Below are positions 7,563 to 13,142 of a DNA stretch of 13,142 bases, piece by piece. The DNA lies in contig CAKPQY010000006.1 in the NCBI GenBank assembly GCA_934179885.1, forward strand, positions 1 through 13,142, written 5' to 3'. Origin of the DNA: an uncultured Clostridia bacterium (GTDB taxonomy: Bacteria > Bacillota > Clostridia > TANB77 > CAG-508). The notes beneath the pieces are model-generated. The model was given only the letters and a program-made list of their open reading frames with translations, was not told the origin of the DNA and made no database searches. Position 1 is the stretch's first letter. Every line of letters starts with the position of its first letter. The translations under genes and the position numbers were made by a program.

Positions 7563-9949
7563 CCCTCAATATCCTCTAAATCAACAATTTCATATTCAAA
7601 AACATTAACATCCTTAACAGTAAAATCAGAAAAATCATTATCTTTATCTTCAAAATCAACAACATTAAATAATCTCTTATTCAATAAATTCAAATGCAAT
7701 TTAGATGTATCAACAATCATTTTTGTAGACAAATCCATTCCAACAGGCAATGTTTTATTTTGATTATCATAGAAAATTATATTTGTAAATCCAATACCCT
7801 TTGTACCCTCTTTTAAATTTATCTTATACAAATTAATATTATTTCCATCAGATTTAATTGCATCTTGCATTTCTTTTTCAGAATTTATATTAAAAATATT
7901 TATCTCATTATTGTCTAATTCACTATTATTTATTGCTTTATATACAGGTAAACTTACAGGAATAATTCCTTTTTGTAATGCTTTTGACAAATTTAATATT
8001 ACAAGTTGTAATGCTAGCTTATATCCTATTGTTTTCGTATTTTTATCAATTTCTAGAATATTAAATTTGTCTTTTGGTAATTCTCTATGTCTTTTATTAT
8101 TTATTTTTCTTATTTTTGTACTATCTTCTATAATATTTCCAAAAATATCGTATTCTTCTTCATTTAATGATTTTAATTCCATTGCTTCATTTTTTAAATT
8201 CTTAAGATTTTTTTCTAATTCTTCAGGTGTAATAATATTACTTTTTAATTTATTTATTATATTTATTAAATCTGTTGTTAAGATATATACACTATCTGTC
8301 TCTTCTTTGCTTAAATTATTTCTTTGAATTTTGTCTAATTTTTTTCCAAATTCTTCTAAATCTTCTTCATAGTCAAATGACTTTTCTATTTTTTTAATAA
8401 CATTTACCTCTTCTTGCTCTCCTTCAGGTAAAACTGCCATTTCGTCTTTATTACTATATTTCCAAAATTCAAATATGCTTTTTTTATGGCTATCTATTTC
8501 TTCAATATATTTAGTTGCATTTTCAATTTTTTTAGCCATGTTTTTATTTTTTAATTTTAATGCATTTACATCCATTAAAAGATTTTTCATTTTTATTTCT
8601 AGCTCTTCTAATTCTTTATATCTAGTTATTAATTCTTCTAATGTATAAACCTTTTTAATTGGAATTTTCTTTTTTTCTTTCTTTATTTCTGGTGTATTTT
8701 CTTTTGGTTGTTCCTCAATTTCTATATCTTGTTCTTCATCTTCTTGTGACATTTTTTTATTATTCTTTTTACTATATTTAAAATAATATTTAAATTTTCC
8801 AAAAAATGATTTTTTACATTCTAAAAATGTTGATATTTGCTTTTCTTTTGCCAAATATTCTATTTCTTGTGTTGCAACTAATTCTTGTAATTGTTTTAAT
8901 TTTTTGTTATATAAACGAATTTTACTTTTTAATTCTTTTCTTCTCTTTAATCCTATTTTATATTGTTCTCTTATGAATTCTACCATATGTTTATATTCAA
9001 TTTTTTGTCCATCTAAATAGAATTCTAAACTACCGTTTTTGTCTACATTTGTTTCAAAATTATAAAAATTTGGAAGTTCTGTTTGCAATATAAATAATGC
9101 CTTCACCAATTTATAGAATTCATTTGCTTCTTCTGCTGTTTTTAGTTCCACTTTATAAAAAGTTTTTACTTTTTCATATACATTTGTTTCGCCTATAATT
9201 TGGATTGATAAATTTTCCTTTTTATCATACACCTCATATATTAGTGGCCAATCTTTTGTAAATAGCCATAAATAATTTTCAATATCTTCAAATTCTGATT
9301 TTTTTAAATATTTATTTGAATATCTTACGCTACTTATTGGAACAAAAATTTTTCCTGTTTTTTTATTCTCTATTTGCTTCTTTAATAAATAGAAAAATGT
9401 TGAATAATCTGTATCTTCAGTTGGAACTATCATAAAATATTTGTCTGTATTTTCTGAATAATATATTTGCCACAAATAATTTCCATGAAATTTAACTTTG
9501 AAAGGTATATTTTTATTCAAATTTGCCTGTTCTTTTTCTATTTTTTCTATTTCAGTAACATCCATTTCTTTTAGCATATTTAAAAAAGTAGTATGTTTTA
9601 AAATATTATCTTCATTTTTTTTATCCAAATATTCATATAAAGGTCTTGCTTTTTTATACTTTTCACTTAATTCTTCTAACCTATTAGTTGGTGATAATAA
9701 TATTTGTATATCTTTCACATCTACATATCTATATTGTCTATATTGCTTTTCATCATAAAATTTTGGTACTCTATATTCAAGTGGTTCAAATTTTTTAAAC
9801 TTTTCTGGTATATTATCTAAATCTAATCCCAAATATTCTAACTTATCTGATATTCCTTCTATTACTTCTTTTTTCTTTCTAGGCAATTTAAAAATCTCCC
9901 TTCTATTTGGATGTTGGTGAAATAGATGTTTGTAAAATGAAGTTTTCAA
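7544..9949 (-). CDS. Uncharacterised coiled-coil protein, 801 residues, TTG start
   Basis: I do not recognise the family. The protein is large, very rich in Lys and Glu, and has no signal peptide or membrane helix, so it is probably cytoplasmic. A folded-looking N-terminal half (about 1-330) has many aromatic and beta-type stretches. Heptad-like helices follow at about 332-372, then a charged low-complexity linker (about 401-432), a second long coiled coil (about 437-492), further helical charged sequence, and a globular C-terminal part (about 640-801). The start is TTG (9947-9949): AGAGG lies 7 nt upstream, an in-frame TGA closes the frame further upstream, and the next in-frame Met is beyond residue 120. 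It follows the deacetylase by 15 nt, so it is likely co-transcribed with it and metG. A structural or scaffold role would be a guess. Confidence 0.85.
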   Translation of the reverse strand: MKTSFYKHLFHQHPNRREIFKLPRKKKEVIEGISDKLEYLGLDLDNIPEKFKKFEPLEYRVPKFYDEKQYRQYRYVDVKDIQILLSPTNRLEELSEKYKKARPLYEYLDKKNEDNILKHTTFLNMLKEMDVTEIEKIEKEQANLNKNIPFKVKFHGNYLWQIYYSENTDKYFMIVPTEDTDYSTFFYLLKKQIENKKTGKIFVPISSVRYSNKYLKKSEFEDIENYLWLFTKDWPLIYEVYDKKENLSIQIIGETNVYEKVKTFYKVELKTAEEANEFYKLVKALFILQTELPNFYNFETNVDKNGSLEFYLDGQKIEYKHMVEFIREQYKIGLKRRKELKSKIRLYNKKLKQLQELVATQEIEYLAKEKQISTFLECKKSFFGKFKYYFKYSKKNNKKMSQEDEEQDIEIEEQPKENTPEIKKEKKKIPIKKVYTLEELITRYKELEELEIKMKNLLMDVNALKLKNKNMAKKIENATKYIEEIDSHKKSIFEFWKYSNKDEMAVLPEGEQEEVNVIKKIEKSFDYEEDLEEFGKKLDKIQRNNLSKEETDSVYILTTDLINIINKLKSNIITPEELEKNLKNLKNEAMELKSLNEEEYDIFGNIIEDSTKIRKINNKRHRELPKDKFNILEIDKNTKTIGYKLALQLVILNLSKALQKGIIPVSLPVYKAINNSELDNNEINIFNINSEKEMQDAIKSDGNNINLYKINLKEGTKGIGFTNIIFYDNQNKTLPVGMDLSTKMIVDTSKLHLNLLNKRLFNVVDFEDKDNDFSDFTVKDVNVFEYEIVDLEDIEGEQKNI

Positions 9950-9964
9950 CTTCCAACCTCTACT

Positions 9965-10888
9965 TCACTCTATAATACTATAAAAACTCTCAAACTCATA
10001 CCCTTGCTGTCTCAAATATTCAATAACTTTAGGCAAAAAATCCACAGTAATCTTTTTTGCTTGAGAGTCATGCATTAATACTACTAAGCTATTTTTTCCC
10101 TCTGTAGTCTTTTGTAAATTATTCATCAAATACTCTTCTGTTGGATTAACCTGTTCTGAATCACCTGTAAGTGAATTCCAGTCTACATACAAAATATCAT
10201 TTTGTTCAAGTACTGGTACTGCCTGACTTTTTATTTTTGCATATTTTCCTCCTACAGAACCTCCTGGGAATCTGAATAAATGTGAATTATATTCAGGAAC
10301 ATTAATTGTATTCGCCACAATTTGATTACATTGATTATACTCATTCAATATTTGTTCTGTTGATTGATAAATACTTGAATATTTATGTGAATATCCATGA
10401 TTTGCTATAAAATGCCCTTCATCATATATCCTGTTTGTTGTCTCTGGAAATATTTCCACTTGACTTCCTAATACAAAAAAGGTTGCTTTTATATTATTAT
10501 CTTTTAATATATTTAATATATCATTTGTATTTTTTGACGGACCATCATCAAATGTTAGAAAAGCTCTTTTGGTTTCACTATGATATATGTTTTTTAAGTT
10601 TTCTTTTCCCTCATTCGTCAATTTTGGAATTTTAGCTTGCCTTTCAGCTTCTTTTTGTTTTTCTAGTTCTTCTTGTTGCTTTTGATATTCAATAATTTGT
10701 GCTGCATATTGTTTAGATTTTTTTACTCTTAAAGATGTATCAACAATATAATAAATTACCAATGCTAAGGTTATAATAGTTATAACACTTACTATTATAT
10801 TAAAAATTATTCTTTTTTTATCTACATATTTTTTCATACTATAAATATTATAACCTTGATATTGGTCTTTACCCCAAAAAAGTCTCAT
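9965..10888 (-). CDS. Membrane-anchored polysaccharide deacetylase (NodB domain)
   Basis: Predicted metal-dependent deacetylase acting outside the cell, probably on N-acetylglucosamine residues of peptidoglycan or another wall polymer (PgdA-like). 307 residues. A short cytoplasmic N terminus leads to one membrane helix (about 27-48) with no clear cleavage site, then a charged helical stalk (about 55-87), then the NodB domain (about 107-300). All five motifs are present: TFDDGP (112-117; Asp114 as base, Asp115 as metal ligand), NHGYSH (163-168; His164 and His168), RFPGG (206-210), VDWN (235-238) and LMHDS (271-275; His273). The ATG start has AGAGGA upstream; Met18 has no ribosome site. It lies 20 nt after metG and 15 nt before the 801-residue gene. 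The exact substrate cannot be told from sequence. Confidence 0.92.
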   Translation of the reverse strand: MRLFWGKDQYQGYNIYSMKKYVDKKRIIFNIIVSVITIITLALVIYYIVDTSLRVKKSKQYAAQIIEYQKQQEELEKQKEAERQAKIPKLTNEGKENLKNIYHSETKRAFLTFDDGPSKNTNDILNILKDNNIKATFFVLGSQVEIFPETTNRIYDEGHFIANHGYSHKYSSIYQSTEQILNEYNQCNQIVANTINVPEYNSHLFRFPGGSVGGKYAKIKSQAVPVLEQNDILYVDWNSLTGDSEQVNPTEEYLMNNLQKTTEGKNSLVVLMHDSQAKKITVDFLPKVIEYLRQQGYEFESFYSIIE

Positions 10889-10908
10889 AGCTTATCCTCT
10901 TTTTATAA

Positions 10909-12483
10909 CTATTTCTTCATTACTTGTTTTATATATTCAATTTCCTCTTCTGTATTTAATCTCATAAATATAGGTTCACCTTTTTCAATTACTTTTATAT
11001 CTTTTAATTTATCATATTCTTTTAAGCTATCCCATGTTTTTAATTTTTCATCTTGTACACCTATTTGTCTTAAAATATTATTAGATGTTTCATCCATAAA
11101 TGGTTTTATTAATATTGCTATTTTTCTTAAATTTTCTATTAAATGATACATTGAAGATTTTAGTTTCTCTGTTTCTTCTTCTTTTGCTAATTGCCATGGC
11201 ATCGTTTCATCAATATATTTATTTGTTCTAGATACCAAATTCCATATTTCTTGGATTGCATTTGCAAATTCGAAATTTTCAAATAATTTTTCAAATTTTT
11301 CAATTTGTTGTATACTGAATTCTTCAATTTCTTTGTCTACTTCGTTTGGTGTTCCATTATATTCAGGAACTTTTCCATCAAAGTATTTATTTACCATTGA
11401 TACAGTTCTATTTAACAAATTGCTTAAATCATTACATAAATCAAAATTATATCTTTGTACAAATTCCTCTGGTGAGAATAATCCATCTTGTGATGTTGGC
11501 ATTTCTCTTAATAAGAAATATTTTGTTGCATCTAGTCCATATCTATCAATTAAATCTTCTGGATATATTACATTTCCTTTTGATTTACTCATTTTTCCAT
11601 CTTTCATTGTAATCCAATTATGAACAAATATTGTTTTTGGTAATGGTAAATCTAATGCCATTAAGAATATTGGCCAATATATCAAGTGAAATCTTGCTAT
11701 ATCTTTTCCAACAACATGAACATCTGCTGGCCAAAATTTATTAAATAATGTTTCATCTTCTGACATATATCCAAGTGCTGTAATATAATTTGTTAAAGCA
11801 TCTAACCATACATATATTACATGTTTTGGGTCTTTTAATACTTTTATTCCCCAGTCAAATGATGTTCTTGTTACACATAAATCTTCTAATCCTGGTTTTA
11901 TAAAGTTATTTATCATTTCTTGTTTTCTATATTCTGGTTTTATAAAATCTGGGTGTTCATCATAATATTTTAAAAGTCTATCTGCATATTTTTTCATATT
12001 AAAGAAATATGCTTCCTCTTTCATTGGAACTACTTCTCTTCCACAGTCTGGGCATTTTCCATCAACTAATTGTGTTTCTGTAAAAAATGTTTCGCATGGT
12101 ACACAATATAGTCCTTCATATTCACCTTTATATATGTCGCCTTGTTCCATGAATTTATCAAATATTTTTTGAACTACTTTTTCGTGTCTTTCTTCTGTTG
12201 TTTGAATATAATCATCATATTGTATATCCATCTTTGCCCATAGTTCTTTTGCCATTGCTGCCATTTTATCTACGTATTGTTTTGGTGTTTCTCCTGCTTC
12301 TTTGGCTTTTGTTTCTATTTTTTGTCCATGCTCATCTGTTCCTGTTAACATGTAACATTCTTTTCCTTTTAATTTGTTATATCTTTTTAATGTATCTGCT
12401 ACTACTGTTGAATATGCTGTTCCTATATGAAATTTTCCACTTGGATAGTATATTGGTGTTGTTACATAAAATGTTTCTTTCAT
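10909..12483 (-). CDS. metG: Methionyl-tRNA synthetase, short form
   Basis: Charges tRNA-Met with methionine in the cytoplasm. 524 residues. The class I signature HIGT is at 19-22 and KMSKS at 297-301. A zinc knuckle is formed by Cys127, Cys130, Cys144 and Cys147. The anticodon-binding helical domain follows (about 355-510), with the expected NLLNRT and PWQLAK motifs. The protein ends after this domain and lacks the C-terminal EMAP/Trbp111-like tRNA-binding domain that brings the B. subtilis enzyme to about 660 residues; such short forms are known, so this need not be a truncation. The ATG is preceded by a weak purine-rich site (GAGAGTGAG). First gene of a three-gene operon. Confidence 0.96.
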   Translation of the reverse strand: MKETFYVTTPIYYPSGKFHIGTAYSTVVADTLKRYNKLKGKECYMLTGTDEHGQKIETKAKEAGETPKQYVDKMAAMAKELWAKMDIQYDDYIQTTEERHEKVVQKIFDKFMEQGDIYKGEYEGLYCVPCETFFTETQLVDGKCPDCGREVVPMKEEAYFFNMKKYADRLLKYYDEHPDFIKPEYRKQEMINNFIKPGLEDLCVTRTSFDWGIKVLKDPKHVIYVWLDALTNYITALGYMSEDETLFNKFWPADVHVVGKDIARFHLIYWPIFLMALDLPLPKTIFVHNWITMKDGKMSKSKGNVIYPEDLIDRYGLDATKYFLLREMPTSQDGLFSPEEFVQRYNFDLCNDLSNLLNRTVSMVNKYFDGKVPEYNGTPNEVDKEIEEFSIQQIEKFEKLFENFEFANAIQEIWNLVSRTNKYIDETMPWQLAKEEETEKLKSSMYHLIENLRKIAILIKPFMDETSNNILRQIGVQDEKLKTWDSLKEYDKLKDIKVIEKGEPIFMRLNTEEEIEYIKQVMKK

Positions 12484-12532
12484 TTAAAACTCACTCTCTT
12501 TTCTTTATTTTTGTCTCTTTTTATTATTGACA

Positions 12533-12561
12533 ATATTATCATATTTTATGTCTTTTGTCTA
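12533..12561 (-). promoter_or_regulatory. Promoter of the metG operon
   Basis: On the minus strand TAGACA (-35, 12556-12561), a 17-bp spacer and TAATAT (-10, 12533-12538). This is almost the same layout as the tRNA-Leu promoter and gives a leader of about 40 nt. No T-box or other long leader structure fits in that space. Confidence 0.7.
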
Positions 12562-12640
12562 GAAGTTTTTGGAAATTTGAGACAGTTGGAATTGCAAAAT
12601 TTAAAGCTTTTTATCTTTTACCACATTTAAATTTTGACAA

Positions 12641-12675
12641 TAAAAAATACAGTGAATTTTTTTAAAATTACACTG
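12641..12675 (-). terminator. Terminator of the small RNA at the repeat locus
   Basis: CAGTG-AATTTT (12650-12660) pairs with AAAATT-A-CACTG (12664-12675): 11 pairs, one bulged A and a 3-nt loop. On the minus strand TATTTTTTA follows. It ends any transcript coming from the DGR-like locus about 80 bp before the metG promoter. Confidence 0.85.
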
Positions 12676-12703
12676 CATATTCTATAGTTTTTCATTACAC
12701 ACT

Positions 12704-12741
12704 CCACACGTTGTTAGTGTTGTTAGCAGAACCAAGCCAAT
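12704..12741 (-). repeat. Template-repeat-like copy (short)
   Basis: 38 bp aligned without gaps to 13054-13091. The outer parts (ATTGGCTTGGTTCTGCTA and CGTGTGG) are identical. Inside, this copy reads AAC AAC ACT AAC AAC, the AAC-rich make-up usual for DGR template repeats. Homology to the target gene stops at GTGTGG, so the 3' end of a normal template repeat, with the invariant end region, is missing. Confidence 0.65.
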
Positions 12742-12794
12742 TAACAAACTAAAACAAGAAGCAAGTAAACCCGGGACGTACTGAGTATTACCCT

Positions 12795-12823
12795 ATATTA
12801 CACCATCTTATTCATTATGGCAA
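12795..12823 (-). promoter_or_regulatory. Promoter of the small RNA
   Basis: On the minus strand TTGCCA (-35, 12818-12823), a 17-bp spacer and TAATAT (-10, 12795-12800). The -10 and spacing are the same as at tRNA-Leu and metG. The start would be near 12788. Confidence 0.65.
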
Positions 12824-12856
12824 AATACCAATTTTTTTCAAGTAGTTGACATCTAC

Positions 12857-12893
12857 TTCTGAAAATATGGTGCAGTTGCCCATATTTTCAGAA
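12857..12893. repeat. Perfect 14-bp hairpin between target gene and repeat
   Basis: TTCTGAAAATATGG (12857-12870) and its exact complement (12880-12893) with a 9-nt loop. A 7-bp hairpin (GGTTTCT/AGAAACC, 12901-12917) and a 5-bp one (12841-12857, sharing one base with the long stem) flank it. No T run follows on either strand, so it is not a standard terminator. Some DGRs need a hairpin or cruciform just behind the variable repeat; this could be one. Confidence 0.7.
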
Positions 12894-12945
12894 AGGTTCC
12901 GGTTTCTTCCAGAAACCTACACCTAGATAATCTCACTTCGTTCGA

Positions 12946-13142
12946 TTATTGAATCAAAGACTTAGAGATTTCTATAACTGGGCGCACCCCATTGAGGACG
13001 TCGTCATAGGATATGTCGACGTAGCTGCAGGACTCGTATTTGCCTTGCAAATACCACACGCAGAGAGGGTAACTAGCAGAACCAAGCCAATAATTTGTAT
13101 AATTTATCCATGAAGGACAACCTGATGTTGTATATGAATAGT
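12946..13142 (-). CDS. C-terminal end of a YWLGS/GVRPV-type protein, likely DGR target (partial)
   Basis: The last 64 residues of a gene that begins beyond the right edge; frame set by YWLGSA and NGVRPVIEI, stop TAA at 12946-12948. The pattern WLGS...VW...G...GVRPV is known from the C termini of many secreted or pilin-like proteins of gut Firmicutes (DUF6273-like) and resembles the C-type-lectin-like folds of DGR target proteins. The first 22 codons use no codon ending in C. The next 29 (AGT to GGG) use 16, including TAC, CTC, TGC, TCC, GTC and GAC, as expected when AAC codons have been randomised at both A. Neither the start nor the N-terminal function can be judged. Confidence 0.75.
   Translation of the reverse strand, partial: YSYTTSGCPSWINYTNYWLGSASYPLCVWYLQGKYESCSYVDISYDDVLNGVRPVIEISKSLIQ
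12982..13091 (-). repeat. Variable-repeat-like region of the partial target gene
   Basis: Its 5' 38 bp (13054-13091) pair with the template-like copy at 12704-12741. The variable codons AGT TAC CCT CTC TGC stand where the other copy has AAC AAC ACT AAC AAC. It ends in the GC-richer stretch AATGGGGTGCGCCC, a position and make-up that fit an IMH (initiation of mutagenic homing) end. The full extent is inferred from codon use, as no full-length template is in the window. Confidence 0.6.

Larger units (their letters stand above)
12641..12788 (-). ncRNA. Putative small RNA carrying the template-like repeat
   Basis: A transcript of about 148 nt is predicted between the promoter at 12795-12823 and the terminator at 12641-12675. 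It contains the 38-bp repeat (12704-12741) near its middle. Reading in the repeat's frame gives only FVNWLGSANNTNNVWSV between two stops, without a ribosome site, so it is unlikely to be a gene. In DGRs the template repeat is transcribed as RNA and copied with errors at A by the reverse transcriptase. That role is inferred here, and the RNA may be a decayed remnant. Confidence 0.45.

Noticed and set aside
7911..8327. 138-codon plus-strand open frame inside the 801-residue gene
   Set aside because: The AT-rich antisense of Lys/Glu-rich coding DNA gives Phe/Ser/Leu-rich frames; no ribosome site or known domain.
12198..12630. Plus-strand open frames over the metG 5' end and its promoter
   Set aside because: Leu/Phe/Ser-rich shadows of metG with no domain; they also cross a clear minus-strand promoter.
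12742..12760. Longer homology between the two 38-bp repeats
   Set aside because: Upstream of ATTGG and downstream of GTGTGG the copies do not align convincingly; a 7 of 12 match after GTGTGG is too weak to count.
12704..13091. CRISPR or ordinary tandem repeat
   Set aside because: Only two copies, one of them within coding sequence, with differences confined to A positions and no spacer regularity.

Overview
The window comes from a low-GC Gram-positive bacterium, most likely a Clostridia-type anaerobe. The DNA is strongly AT-rich and codons mostly end in A or T. Shine-Dalgarno sites are strong (AGAGG, AAGGTGG types). Several genes end in TGA with no sign of TGA as tryptophan, so the Mycoplasma code is unlikely. 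HPr carries the regulatory Ser46 typical of Firmicutes. Every supported gene lies on the minus strand, so the window is best read from right to left.

Right end (12640-13142): the 3' end of a gene whose start lies beyond the window. It codes for a C-terminal domain of the YWLGS...GVRPV type. Its last part (about 12982-13091) looks like a variable repeat of a diversity-generating retroelement (DGR): 16 of 29 codons end in C, against none in the 22 codons just before. About 310 bp downstream a 38-bp ungapped direct repeat (12704-12741) carries AAC AAC ACT AAC AAC where the gene carries five other codons. Seven of the eight differences fall on A of the short copy. That copy sits in what looks like its own small transcript, with a promoter at 12795-12823 and a terminator at 12641-12675. 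No reverse transcriptase is in the window. This is the most interesting part of the sequence.

Middle right (7544-12560): a three-gene operon with its own promoter: metG (methionyl-tRNA synthetase), a membrane-anchored NodB-type polysaccharide deacetylase, and an unrecognised 801-residue coiled-coil protein that starts with TTG. Gaps are 20 and 15 nt. Right after it comes a long rod-shaped structured RNA (about 7362-7527), probably 6S RNA, framed by a perfect 14-bp inverted repeat. Then follows a tRNA-Leu(CAA) gene with a promoter and a terminator.

Middle left (2144-7057): a self-contained sugar-uptake operon: fruK (1-phosphofructokinase), fruA (fructose EIIABC), ptsH (HPr) and ptsI (Enzyme I), closed by a terminator. 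Together these genes encode the whole phosphate relay from PEP through EI, HPr, EIIA and EIIB to fructose 1-phosphate, then the kinase that makes fructose 1,6-bisphosphate.

Left end (1-2093): feoB, the ferrous iron transporter, behind a Fur-box-like site. The gene runs off the window. Its last 20 or so visible codons do not look like FeoB, which suggests an insertion, a rearrangement or an assembly join near position 60.
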